Of a DNA stretch of 64,000 nucleotides, positions 9,117 through 17,593 are shown in pieces. The position numbers were made by a program, and so were the translations under genes. The stretch is from Winogradskyella sp. (lineage in GTDB: Bacteria; Bacteroidota; Bacteroidia; Flavobacteriales; Flavobacteriaceae): contig SHBX01000004.1 of assembly GCA_004211785.1 (NCBI GenBank), positions 62,001-126,000 on the forward strand. Direction: 5' to 3'. The notes under the pieces were generated by a model. The model did not search any database and was not told the DNA's origin. It worked only from the letters and a program-made list of their open reading frames with translations. Each line of letters starts with the position of its first letter. Positions within the stretch are counted from its first letter, which is position 1.

Positions 9117-9788
9117 CTATTTTTTTCCTCCTACAATAATAACTATCTCTCCTTTTGGAGGTTTATTAGTATAATGTTCTAAAAGGTCTTTGGCAGTACC
9201 TCTGATGGTTTCTTCAAATATTTTAGTCAATTCTCTTGAGACTGATACTTGTCTGTCTTCTCCAAAATATTCGCAGAAATGCAATAAAGTCTTAATGAGT
9301 TTATGAGGACTTTCGTAAAAAATCATGGTTCGAGTTTCTTCAGCAAGTAGTAATAATCGTGTTTGACGTCCTTTTTTTACTGGTAAAAAGCCTTCAAATA
9401 CAAACTTGTCGTTTGGTAAACCACTATTAACTAATGCTGGTACAAACGCTGTGGCTCCAGGTAAACATTCGACTTCGATATTATTTTCTACCGCAGCTCT
9501 AGTCAATAAAAATCCAGGGTCAGAAATAGCTGGTGTACCTGCATCGCTGATTACAGCAATTGATACTCCAGATTTTAATTTCTCCACCAAATGTGTTACC
9601 GTTTTATGCTCGTTGTGCATATGGTGGCTTTGCATCTGTGTTGTGATTTCAAAATGCTTTAAAAGTTTCCCTGAAGTTCGGGTATCTTCCGCTAAGATTA
9701 AATCAACGTCATTCAATACCTCAACAGCTCTAAAGGTCATGTCTTTTAGATTTCCTATTGGGGTTGGTACGAGATAAAGTTTACTCAT
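9117..9788 (-). CDS. rsmI: 16S rRNA (cytidine(1402)-2'-O)-methyltransferase RsmI
   Basis: 223 residues. RsmI 2'-O-methylates C1402 in the decoding centre of 16S rRNA. The signature VPTPIGNLKDMTFRAVEVL opens the protein, followed by DLILAEDTRTSGKLL, SDAGTPAISDPGF (SAM-binding) and FYESPHKL, all diagnostic of the tetrapyrrole-methylase-like RsmI family. The start codon overlaps the stop of the upstream DoxX-like gene (TAATG), so the two are translationally coupled. The length is near that of the short Bacteroidetes forms. Confidence 0.96.
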   Translation of the reverse strand: MSKLYLVPTPIGNLKDMTFRAVEVLNDVDLILAEDTRTSGKLLKHFEITTQMQSHHMHNEHKTVTHLVEKLKSGVSIAVISDAGTPAISDPGFLLTRAAVENNIEVECLPGATAFVPALVNSGLPNDKFVFEGFLPVKKGRQTRLLLLAEETRTMIFYESPHKLIKTLLHFCEYFGEDRQVSVSRELTKIFEETIRGTAKDLLEHYTNKPPKGEIVIIVGGKK

Positions 9789-10144
9789 TAATCTCTAAGA
9801 TATTTACCCAAAAAGTAAGATGGAAAAAGAGCAATTAACGCATATAATGAAAAGCCAACAATACCATGACCTGCATAATAATGTGCCACAGTCGCTAGTA
9901 CCAAATCAAAAAAGAAGCCAGCATAAGCCCATTCGGTGAGCCATTGACTCTTTCGCCATAAAATCATAATCACTCCAAGCGCTTTTAAAACTGCTAGCGG
10001 AATCACAAAATATGTTGGATAATTCATACTTTTAAAAAAGCCTTCTACCATTTCTGTATTTCTAAAATACATTTGAGCAGAATAGAGCATAATACCACAA
10101 AGGACTGCAGTCGCTACCCAGTAAATAATTTTTTTCGTCAGCAT
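9788..10144 (-). CDS. DoxX-like membrane protein
   Basis: 118 residues with four predicted membrane helices and the DoxX-like pattern (residues about 5-20, 40-60, 68-88, 92-112), including YPTYFVIPLAVLKALGV. The family is inner-membrane and poorly characterised. It lies 3 bases after the conserved hypothetical gene upstream and overlaps rsmI, so the three probably share one transcript. Confidence 0.8.
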   Translation of the reverse strand: MLTKKIIYWVATAVLCGIMLYSAQMYFRNTEMVEGFFKSMNYPTYFVIPLAVLKALGVIMILWRKSQWLTEWAYAGFFFDLVLATVAHYYAGHGIVGFSLYALIALFPSYFLGKYLRD

Positions 10145-10147
10145 TTT

Positions 10148-10897
10148 TTAGTTGAATTTACCTTCTACAATTTCCAGAAAACGTTCTTCATATTCCTCTT
10201 TGCCTTCCCAATTATTATAATCTGGTTTTACCAATTGATGTATAAAATCTTCAGCCTCTTGTAATGTTGTAGATGTATTTATCTGAGATATAACGCGGTC
10301 ATAATCTTCGTTTTTTCCGTCAAACAAATGCTTTATAAATGCAATTTTATCGTTAAGTCCAATCTGTAATCCGCCAGACTTTAGTTTATCATTTAAAGAC
10401 TTTACTTTGTTTTCTGCTTCTCGCTTTTTAGCATCTTCTATAGGCTCAAACTCTGGGATATTTGCAAAATCTTGAGTAATGGTTTCAAACTCAATAGCTT
10501 TTGTTTGCTGTCCGTTAGAACTTGCCTTTGGCACTTCTTCTTCAGCAACCTCATCTTCCTCTGGCATAAAGGCCACCATGTCCTTTATTTTGTTCATAAC
10601 TGGTTCCATAATACCATCATCTTCACGCTCGTCCATATTAACGTAGACCTTATTTTCTACCTCAATATTATCACTAATCTTATTGTTGAAAGCCGCATCT
10701 AGCATCCCAAAAAATGAGGAATCATTACCTATTGTTGGTATATCGTCTTCAAAATTTTCTTGAGCAAATTTTAAAACCGTGAGCTTCTCATACAACGCAG
10801 CAACCTCTTCGTGCATACGATTGATGTCTTCTTTTCCTGTTAATTTTAGAATCCTATGCGCTATGCTAATTAATTCTGATTCTAATTTCTTTTTCAT
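10148..10897 (-). CDS. Conserved Bacteroidetes hypothetical protein
   Basis: 249 residues. I recognise it only as a conserved protein of the phylum, without a known function. The N-terminus (about 1-45) is helical and probably coiled coil. The middle (about 85-165) is acidic and low in complexity. The C-terminal third has the conserved block LNDKIAFIKHLFDGKNEDYDRV and KPDYNNWEGKEEYEERF. There is no signal peptide or membrane helix, so it is cytoplasmic. It is divergent from tdk across an 84-base gap. Confidence 0.75.
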   Translation of the reverse strand: MKKKLESELISIAHRILKLTGKEDINRMHEEVAALYEKLTVLKFAQENFEDDIPTIGNDSSFFGMLDAAFNNKISDNIEVENKVYVNMDEREDDGIMEPVMNKIKDMVAFMPEEDEVAEEEVPKASSNGQQTKAIEFETITQDFANIPEFEPIEDAKKREAENKVKSLNDKLKSGGLQIGLNDKIAFIKHLFDGKNEDYDRVISQINTSTTLQEAEDFIHQLVKPDYNNWEGKEEYEERFLEIVEGKFN

Positions 10898-10920
10898 CTC
10901 AAATAACTTTTGATTTTTAA

Positions 10921-10928
10921 TAAATTTG
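10921..10928 (+). promoter_or_regulatory. Candidate -7 promoter motif for tdk-alr
   Basis: TAAATTTG fits the flavobacterial -7 consensus TAnnTTTG exactly, 54 bases before the tdk start, in the gap between divergent genes. No well-spaced -33 TTG is evident. Confidence 0.5.
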
Positions 10929-10981
10929 CGTCACCTTTATACAAACGAAAATCGGACACGATTTAGTGCTAAAATTACAAA

Positions 10982-11629
10982 ATGTTTCTCGAAAATACGG
11001 TAAATCAGAAAGAACAATTTGGCTGGATTGAAGTCATTTGCGGATCTATGTTTTCTGGTAAAACAGAAGAATTAATCCGCAGATTAAAGCGTGCACAGTT
11101 TGCTCGCCAGAAAGTTGAAATCTTTAAACCTGCTGTAGATGTGCGTTATGATGAAGAAAAAGTGATTTCGCATGATGCTAACGAGATACGTTCTACACCT
11201 GTTCCAGCTGCTGCCAATATTCCTATTTTGGCAGATGGTTGCGATGTGGTTGGTATTGACGAAGCTCAGTTTTTTGATGGCGAAATCGTAAGTGTTTGTA
11301 ATGATTTGGCTAATAAAGGTATCCGTGTTATTGTTGCTGGACTTGATATGGATTTTAAAGGCAATCCGTTTGGCCCAATGCCAAACCTTATGGCAACAGC
11401 CGAGTATGTAACTAAAGTACATGCCGTTTGTACCAAAACCGGAAACTTAGCGCAATACAGTTACCGTAAAGCTAAAAGTGATGACTTAGTTTTGTTAGGT
11501 GAAGTTGACGAATATGAGCCTCTGAGCAGAGCCGCTTACTACAAATGTATGCTTCGCGAAAAAGTACGTCAGATGAAAGTCAAAGACGCTGAGGAATTGA
11601 TTACAAAAGACAAAAATTCTGATGCCTAA
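10982..11629 (+). CDS. tdk: Thymidine kinase
   Basis: 215 residues. It phosphorylates thymidine with ATP in the salvage pathway. The P-loop GSMFSGKT is at 21-28, the catalytic-base motif GIDEAQFF is at 91-98 (Glu94 by homology), and the lasso region [14 protein letters not shown] follows. The usual four zinc cysteines are not all present: only Cys150 (CTKT) and Cys189 (YKCM) remain in the expected places, so zinc binding is doubtful. Its last 8 bases overlap alr, so the genes are co-translated. Confidence 0.96.
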   Translation: MFLENTVNQKEQFGWIEVICGSMFSGKTEELIRRLKRAQFARQKVEIFKPAVDVRYDEEKVISHDANEIRSTPVPAAANIPILADGCDVVGIDEAQFFDGEIVSVCNDLANKGIRVIVAGLDMDFKGNPFGPMPNLMATAEYVTKVHAVCTKTGNLAQYSYRKAKSDDLVLLGEVDEYEPLSRAAYYKCMLREKVRQMKVKDAEELITKDKNSDA

Positions 11630-12728
11630 AGCTCAAGAAACCATCTTAGAAATTCACTTAGATGCGTTAACGCATAACTTTAACTATTTAAAATCTAAAC
11701 TCAAACCCAAAACTAAATTTCTCGCTGTTGTTAAAGCGTTTGCTTACGGAAGTTGTTCTGTGGAAATTGCAAAACATTTAGAAACACTGAATGTCGATTA
11801 TTTTGCTGTTGCATATACCAATGAAGGTGTCGCGCTACGTGATGCGGGTATTACTACTCCGATATTAGTCTTGCATCCACAAGCTACAAATTTTAAAATC
11901 ATTATTGAACGTTGTCTGGAGCCAAGTATTTATAGTCCAAAAATCTTAAGGGAGTTTATTGCAGTTGCAGAAGAGCAAAAACAAAATGATTATCCTATTC
12001 ATATAAAATTTAATACAGGTTTAAACCGTCTTGGTTTTTGGCACAATGATGTCGATTATATCACCTCGCATTTAAAAGAAACCAAATCTATTTTGGTAAA
12101 ATCCTTGTTTTCTCATTTGGCGGCAAGCGAAGATGAAAGCGAAAAAGAATTCTCATTAAGACAAATAAAAGACTTCAAAACTATAACTACTGATTTCGAA
12201 TCTCAAATAGAATATCTCCCATGGTTACATCTATGCAATACTTCTGGTGTTATAAATTACCCCGAAGCTCATTTTGATATGGTACGTTGCGGTATTGGGC
12301 TTTATGGCTTTGGAAATTCCGCTAAAGAAGATCAAAATCTAAAACCAATAGCCAAACTAAAATCTATTATATCTCAAATTCATATGATTGAAAAAGACGA
12401 AACCGTAGGTTATAATAGAGCTTATACATCATCTGGTTTTGAGAAAATAGCAACTATTCCAATTGGTCATGCTGACGGTATTTCGAGACAATTTGGAAAT
12501 GGTGCTGGCAACGTCTTTATAAATAATCAAAAGGCACCAATTATTGGTAATGTTTGTATGGACATGATTATGGTTAATGTCACTAACATTGGTTGTAAAG
12601 AAGGAGATGAAGTTGTCATCTTTGACGGTAATCATAAAGTTTCAAATTTTGCAGAATCTATAGAAACAATCTCTTATGAGATACTTTCCGCTGTATCTCA
12701 ACGTGTAAAGCGCGTGTTTTATCGATAA
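11622..12728 (+). CDS. alr: Alanine racemase
   Basis: 368 residues, normal length. The enzyme makes D-alanine for peptidoglycan using pyridoxal phosphate. The PLP-lysine motif reads VVKAFAYGS with Lys38 and Tyr42, a variant of the usual VKADAYGHG. The second catalytic Tyr is in VGYNRAYT near residue 264, and the C-terminal beta domain shows [12 protein letters not shown]. The stand-alone form is present; the MurF-Alr fusion common in some Bacteroidetes is absent here. It overlaps tdk upstream. Confidence 0.95.
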   Translation: MPKAQETILEIHLDALTHNFNYLKSKLKPKTKFLAVVKAFAYGSCSVEIAKHLETLNVDYFAVAYTNEGVALRDAGITTPILVLHPQATNFKIIIERCLEPSIYSPKILREFIAVAEEQKQNDYPIHIKFNTGLNRLGFWHNDVDYITSHLKETKSILVKSLFSHLAASEDESEKEFSLRQIKDFKTITTDFESQIEYLPWLHLCNTSGVINYPEAHFDMVRCGIGLYGFGNSAKEDQNLKPIAKLKSIISQIHMIEKDETVGYNRAYTSSGFEKIATIPIGHADGISRQFGNGAGNVFINNQKAPIIGNVCMDMIMVNVTNIGCKEGDEVVIFDGNHKVSNFAESIETISYEILSAVSQRVKRVFYR

Positions 12729-12815
12729 TTCTTCCTTTTAGAAAAATAGATTTTTCACGAATGTTAATTTTTTAACTAAATTGCTGTGTAAATAACTAAC
12801 TAAAAACAATTTATT

Positions 12816-13220
12816 ATGCTTAAAGAATTTAAGAATTTTATAATGACAGGAAATGTCATTGACTTTGCTGTTGCCGTTATTATGGCTGGTGCCTTAGGTG
12901 CTGTTATCAATGGGTTTGTTTCTAATATTGCTATGCCTTTTGTTGGGTATTTTGCTGGCGGAATGAATTTTGAAGATCTTCATTATGCTATGGATGGTAA
13001 AGAATATGAATCTTTAGCTGCTGCAAAAGAAGCAGGAGCTGCTGTAATAGCTTATGGTGCATGGATAAATACTATAATCAATTTATTAATTGTAGGTTTA
13101 GTTATGTTCATGATTGTAAAAGCTTACAATAAAACTAAAGCGCCCGCTGAAGAACCAGCTCCAGCAGGACCTTCTGAAATCGACTTATTAACTGAAATCA
13201 GAGACTCATTAAAAAAATAA
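12816..13220 (+). CDS. mscL: Large-conductance mechanosensitive channel MscL
   Basis: 134 residues. MscL forms a pentameric pore in the inner membrane that opens under hypo-osmotic tension. The family signature is at the start (FIMTGNVIDFAVAVIMAGALGAVINGFVSNIAMP, given here in part as FAVAVIMAGALGAVI). The second helix is at about 76-98 (INTIINLLIVGLVMFMIVK), and a C-terminal helix ends the chain (SEIDLLTEIRDSLKK). The periplasmic loop is somewhat long and acidic. A strong terminator follows. Confidence 0.97.
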   Translation: MLKEFKNFIMTGNVIDFAVAVIMAGALGAVINGFVSNIAMPFVGYFAGGMNFEDLHYAMDGKEYESLAAAKEAGAAVIAYGAWINTIINLLIVGLVMFMIVKAYNKTKAPAEEPAPAGPSEIDLLTEIRDSLKK

Positions 13221-13253
13221 TATAGCAACCGCTACATTACATATTTTTAACAA

Positions 13254-13286
13254 AACCGCTTCATTCTGTGAAGCGGTTCTTTTTTA
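13254..13286 (+). terminator. Rho-independent terminator after mscL
   Basis: AACCGCTTCA (13254-13263) and TGAAGCGGTT (13269-13278) form a perfect 10-bp stem with a TTCTG loop, followed by CTTTTTT. Confidence 0.95.
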
Positions 13287-13320
13287 GGAAAAAATTTAAG
13301 ATTTCAATTATAGAAATAAC

Positions 13321-13328
13321 TAATTTTG
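13321..13328 (+). promoter_or_regulatory. Candidate -7 promoter motif for asd
   Basis: TAATTTTG matches TAnnTTTG exactly, 21 bases before the asd ATG and after the mscL terminator. Confidence 0.5.
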
Positions 13329-13349
13329 AACTTATAAATTTATTATTAG

Positions 13350-14339
13350 ATGAAGATTGCTATTGTTGGTGCTACTGGACTTGTCGGTAGTGTTATGCTT
13401 AAAGTTTTAGAGGAAAGAAATTTTCCGATGGATGAATTATTATTGGTGGCCTCTCCAAGGTCGGTTGGTAAAGAAATTTCATTTAAAGACAAACCTATTA
13501 AAGTTATTGGTATTCCAGAGGCAATTGTACAAAAGCCAGATATAGCATTGTTTTCTGCTGGAGGAGGCACATCTTTAGAATGGGCACCAAAATTTGCCGA
13601 AGTTGGTACAACGGTTATTGATAATTCTTCTGCTTGGCGCATGGATTTAGACAAAAAACTTGTAGTGCCAGAGATTAATGCCAATCAACTTTCTAAAAAA
13701 GACAAAATTATTGCCAACCCAAATTGCTCTACAATACAGATGGTAATGGCTTTGGCTCCTCTTCATAAAAAATATAAAATGAAGCGTGTTGTTGTCTCTA
13801 CCTATCAATCAGTGTCAGGCACAGGCGTAAAAGCCGTTGAGCAATTAGAAAACGAAATTGCTGGTAAAAAAGGCGAAATGGCTTATCCATATCCTATTGC
13901 AAAAAACGCAATACCGCATTGCGATATTTTTGAAGACACAGGATACACCAAAGAAGAAATGAAGCTGGTTAGAGAAACCCAAAAAATACTTGATGATAAA
14001 ACAATTGCGGTTACTGCAACCGCGGTTCGTATTCCAACTGCTGGCGGCCATAGTGAATCCGTAAACATTGAGTTTGAAAACGATTTTGATGTGACTGATG
14101 TTCGTAAATTATTAAGCGAAACTGATGGTGTTGTTGTACAAGACAACATCGATGTAAATACGTACCCAATGCCAATGTATGCCAACGGAAAAGATGATGT
14201 TTTTGTTGGTCGTATTCGTCGAGATCTATCGCAACCTAATTCTTTAAATATGTGGATAGTTAGTGATAATCTCAGAAAAGGAGCAGCAACAAATACGGTA
14301 CAAATAGCTGAATATCTTGTGGCTAATAAACTCGTTTAA
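13350..14339 (+). CDS. asd: Aspartate-semialdehyde dehydrogenase
   Basis: 329 residues. It reduces aspartyl phosphate to aspartate semialdehyde with NADPH, the branch point to lysine/diaminopimelate, threonine and methionine. The Rossmann start IVGATGLVGSVMLKVL, the active-site motif NPNCSTIQ (Cys126), and the substrate-binding GGHSESVNIEFE near residue 231 are all seen. The length and motifs place it in the bacterial Asd family. It is a single gene between terminators. Confidence 0.96.
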   Translation: MKIAIVGATGLVGSVMLKVLEERNFPMDELLLVASPRSVGKEISFKDKPIKVIGIPEAIVQKPDIALFSAGGGTSLEWAPKFAEVGTTVIDNSSAWRMDLDKKLVVPEINANQLSKKDKIIANPNCSTIQMVMALAPLHKKYKMKRVVVSTYQSVSGTGVKAVEQLENEIAGKKGEMAYPYPIAKNAIPHCDIFEDTGYTKEEMKLVRETQKILDDKTIAVTATAVRIPTAGGHSESVNIEFENDFDVTDVRKLLSETDGVVVQDNIDVNTYPMPMYANGKDDVFVGRIRRDLSQPNSLNMWIVSDNLRKGAATNTVQIAEYLVANKLV

Positions 14340-14341
14340 TG

Positions 14342-14402
14342 CTTAGCTTCCATAAAAAAATCTTAAAAAAATAGCTTTCAATATCTGGAAGGTGCTTTTT
14401 TC
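14342..14402 (+). terminator. Probable terminator after asd
   Basis: CTTCCA near 14347 can pair with TGGAAG near 14391 around an A-rich loop of about 38 bases, then GCTTTTTT. The long loop makes it a weaker call than the other terminators. Confidence 0.45.
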
Positions 14403-14435
14403 ACTAATTTTAGAAAAATAAACCACCTTGAAATA

Positions 14436-16601
14436 ATGAAAAACATATCTTATGTGCTTATTGCACTCGTATTTTTTATGTCTTGTAAAAACGAAGCTAA
14501 ACCAAAAAAAATCATTAAAGTAGATTATCCTGAAACTGCAAAAGTAGAACACACTGACACCTATTTTGGTGAACAAGTAAGCGACCCTTACCGTTGGTTA
14601 GAAGATGATAGAAGCCCAGAAACCGAAGCTTGGGTAAAAACTCAGAATGCAACTACTGGAAGTTTTTTAGATAGCATTCCTTATCGTGAAGAATTAAAAG
14701 AACGCTTATCTAAACTATGGAACTATGAAAAAGTAGGTGCTCCTTTTGTTGAAGGTGATTATACATATTTCTATAAGAATGATGGTTTGCAAAATCAATA
14801 TGTGATTTACCGCTATAAAAATGATGCTGACCCTAATACGGCAGAAGTGTTTATAGACCCAAACACCTTTACAGAAGATGGTACTATTTCTTTAGGCGGT
14901 ACAAGCTTTTCTAAAAATGGTAAAATCCTAGCTTATTCTATCTCTGAAGGTGGAAGCGATTGGCGTAAGATTTTAATTATGGATGTAGAATCCAAAAAAA
15001 TAGTTGAAGATACTTTAATAGATATCAAATTCAGCGGGATGTCTTGGTACAAAAACGAAGGCTTCTACTATTCTAGTTATGACAAACCAAAAGGAAGTGA
15101 ATTATCTGCTAAAACAGACCAACATAAGGTCTACTACCATAAACTAGGCACAAAACAATCTGATGACCAATTAATTTATGGTGGTACAGCTGAACAAAAG
15201 CACCGATATATTTACGGTGGTGTAACAGAAGATGACCGTTACCTAATCGTAACGCCTCGTGTTTCAACATCTGGAAATAAGCTAATGATTAAAGATTTGA
15301 CGCAGCCAAATTCAGAATTCATTACCATTTTAGATCATACAGATACTGACTCTAATATTATTGAAAATGTAGGTTCTAAATTATACATCATGACCAATAT
15401 GGAAGCGCCAAATCAACGTATCGTTACGGTTGACGCTAGTAATCCTGCACCAGAAAATTGGGTAGATTTTATTCCAGAAACTGAAAACGTGTTAAGTCCT
15501 TCAACTGGTGGTGGCTATTTCTTTGCAGAATATATGGTAGATGCCGTATCAAAGGTTTTACAATATGATTACGACGGAAAATTGGTGAGAGAAGTAAAAT
15601 TGCCTGGCGTTGGTTCTGTCGGTGGTTTTGGCGCTAAAAAAGAAGATACAGAATCCTATTACTCCTTTACAAATTATGTCACTCCAGGAAGCATATATAA
15701 ATACAATATTAAAGATGGTACTTCAGAATTATTCCGTAAGCCTGATATTGATTTCAATCCTGAAGATTACGAAAGTAAACAAGTATTTTATACCTCAAAA
15801 GATGGTACAAAAGTGCCAATGATAATAACGCACAAAAAAGGGCTTGAGCTTAATGGTAAAAACCCAACAATCCTTTATGGTTATGGTGGTTTTAATATTA
15901 GCTTAACTCCAAGTTTTAGTATTACAAATGCTGTTTGGATGGAGCAAGGTGGTATTTACGCTGTACCTAATCTTCGAGGTGGTGGTGAATACGGAAAAGC
16001 TTGGCATGATGCAGGTACTAAAATGCAAAAGCAAAATGTATTTGACGATTTTATTGCTGCTGGAGAATATTTAATTAAAAACAACTATACCTCATCAGAT
16101 TATCTAGCAATTAGAGGTGGTTCTAACGGAGGTTTATTAGTTGGTGCAACCATGACGCAACGTCCAGACTTAATGAAGGTAGCCCTTCCTGCGGTTGGGG
16201 TTTTAGATATGTTGCGTTATCATACCTTTACGGCTGGTGCTGGTTGGGCATACGATTACGGAACATCTGAAGATAGTAAGGAAATGTTTGATTACTTAAA
16301 AGGCTACTCACCTGTACACAATGTAAAAGAAGGTGTTGAATATCCTGCAACTATGGTAACAACAGGAGACCATGATGACCGTGTGGTTCCAGCACATAGT
16401 TTTAAATTTGCGGCTGAGTTACAAGCTAAACAAACTGGAGATAATCCAACATTAATACGTATCGAGACTGATGCTGGTCACGGCGCTGGAACACCAGTAA
16501 GTAAAACTATTGAGCAATACGCAGATATTTATGGGTTTACACTCTTTAATATGGGCTTTGATGATTTGCCAAGCAAGTCTAAAGAAAAGCTAAAAGATTA
16601 A
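14436..16601 (+). CDS. Prolyl oligopeptidase family serine peptidase (S9), lipoprotein
   Basis: 721 residues, typical of S9A prolyl oligopeptidase plus a signal. The N-terminus ends in a lipobox-like MSC near residue 15, so the protein is likely a periplasmic lipoprotein. Residues about 30-85 contain [13 protein letters not shown], diagnostic of the family. A seven-bladed propeller follows, then the alpha/beta hydrolase domain with GGSNGG (Ser563), DHDDRVVP (catalytic Asp region about 645-648) and DAGHGAG (His682). It would cleave short proline-containing peptides. Confidence 0.96.
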   Translation: MKNISYVLIALVFFMSCKNEAKPKKIIKVDYPETAKVEHTDTYFGEQVSDPYRWLEDDRSPETEAWVKTQNATTGSFLDSIPYREELKERLSKLWNYEKVGAPFVEGDYTYFYKNDGLQNQYVIYRYKNDADPNTAEVFIDPNTFTEDGTISLGGTSFSKNGKILAYSISEGGSDWRKILIMDVESKKIVEDTLIDIKFSGMSWYKNEGFYYSSYDKPKGSELSAKTDQHKVYYHKLGTKQSDDQLIYGGTAEQKHRYIYGGVTEDDRYLIVTPRVSTSGNKLMIKDLTQPNSEFITILDHTDTDSNIIENVGSKLYIMTNMEAPNQRIVTVDASNPAPENWVDFIPETENVLSPSTGGGYFFAEYMVDAVSKVLQYDYDGKLVREVKLPGVGSVGGFGAKKEDTESYYSFTNYVTPGSIYKYNIKDGTSELFRKPDIDFNPEDYESKQVFYTSKDGTKVPMIITHKKGLELNGKNPTILYGYGGFNISLTPSFSITNAVWMEQGGIYAVPNLRGGGEYGKAWHDAGTKMQKQNVFDDFIAAGEYLIKNNYTSSDYLAIRGGSNGGLLVGATMTQRPDLMKVALPAVGVLDMLRYHTFTAGAGWAYDYGTSEDSKEMFDYLKGYSPVHNVKEGVEYPATMVTTGDHDDRVVPAHSFKFAAELQAKQTGDNPTLIRIETDAGHGAGTPVSKTIEQYADIYGFTLFNMGFDDLPSKSKEKLKD

Positions 16602-16623
16602 AACAATAAATTAATAATACATT

Positions 16624-16654
16624 AAGCCTACTTAAAATTAAGTGGGCTTTTTTA
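16624..16654 (+). terminator. Rho-independent terminator after prolyl oligopeptidase
   Basis: A 12-bp stem runs from AAGCCTACTTAA at 16624-16635 to TTAAGTGGGCTT at 16638-16649, with one T-G pair, followed by a T tract. Confidence 0.9.
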
Positions 16655-16657
16655 TGG

Positions 16658-16665
16658 TATTTTTG
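16658..16665 (+). promoter_or_regulatory. Candidate -7 motif immediately upstream of ABC ATPase start
   Basis: TATTTTTG fits TAnnTTTG. Only 4 bases separate it from the ATG at 16670, so if it is used the mRNA would start at or inside the start codon (leaderless) or a downstream start would be used. Confidence 0.4.
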
Positions 16666-16669
16666 CAGC

Positions 16670-17593
16670 ATGCTTAAAGTGAAAAACATTCATTTTGCTT
16701 ACGATAAAAGCTCGGTTTTAGAACAGATTTCGTTCTCTCTAAATCCAGGAGAAAATCTAGCTATTATTGGCGAAAGTGGTTCAGGTAAAAGCACCCTTCT
16801 AAAATTGCTTTATGGTGAGTATGATTTATCTCAAGGTGAAATTTTCTGGAAAGAGGAACAAATTCTAGGACCAAAATACAATCTGGTTATTGGTTATGAT
16901 TTTATGAAATATGTCACCCAAGAATTTAATTTGATGCCTTTTATTACTGTTGAAGAGAATATTGGGAAATTTCTGTCTCGTTTTTTCCCAGAAGAAAAGC
17001 AAAAACGTACCGAAGAACTCATTAAAGTTGTTGAGCTTGAAGCTTTTGCTAAAACAAAAGTCAAAAACCTCAGTGGTGGTCAAAAACAACGTGTGGCATT
17101 GGCTAGAGCATTGGCAAAACAACCTGAAATTCTTTTACTTGACGAGCCTTTTAGCCACATTGATAATTTTAAAAAGCAGTCGCTTCGTAGAAGTGTCTTC
17201 AAATACCTAAAAGAAAAAAATATAGCTTGTATTGTTGCCACACACGACAAAAATGATGTTCTTGGGTTTGCTGATGAAATGTTAGTCTTATACAACAAAA
17301 ACGTTATTGCAAAAGACACACCTCAACAACTCTATAGAAATCCACAATTACCATTAATTGCGTCTTTTTTTGGCGAGTTTAATAGTATTAATGGTAAAAT
17401 CTATTATGCGCATCAACTTCAAATAGTAGAAAAATCTGAACTAAAAGGTGTTGTGAAAAGTTCCTATTTTAATGGAGAATCTTGGTTGTTAGAAGTTGAA
17501 CATCACTCAAAATCTGTTTTTATTGAGCATGAAAAAGAGATTGAAAAGGGAACTAAAATAAGTTTTCTCGCTCAGCATAATATAGACCATTAG
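16670..17593 (+). CDS. ABC transporter ATP-binding protein
   Basis: 307 residues. Walker A GESGSGKST is at about 39-47, the signature LSGGQKQR near 138-145, and Walker B ILLLDEPF near 158-165, with the H-loop in VATHDKND. After about residue 220 comes an extra C-terminal region of some 85 residues, as in ATPases of importers with a TOBE-like regulatory domain. No permease gene is adjacent, so the substrate and partner are unknown. Its last 41 bases overlap the convergent WYL fusion gene. Confidence 0.9.
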   Translation: MLKVKNIHFAYDKSSVLEQISFSLNPGENLAIIGESGSGKSTLLKLLYGEYDLSQGEIFWKEEQILGPKYNLVIGYDFMKYVTQEFNLMPFITVEENIGKFLSRFFPEEKQKRTEELIKVVELEAFAKTKVKNLSGGQKQRVALARALAKQPEILLLDEPFSHIDNFKKQSLRRSVFKYLKEKNIACIVATHDKNDVLGFADEMLVLYNKNVIAKDTPQQLYRNPQLPLIASFFGEFNSINGKIYYAHQLQIVEKSELKGVVKSSYFNGESWLLEVEHHSKSVFIEHEKEIEKGTKISFLAQHNIDH

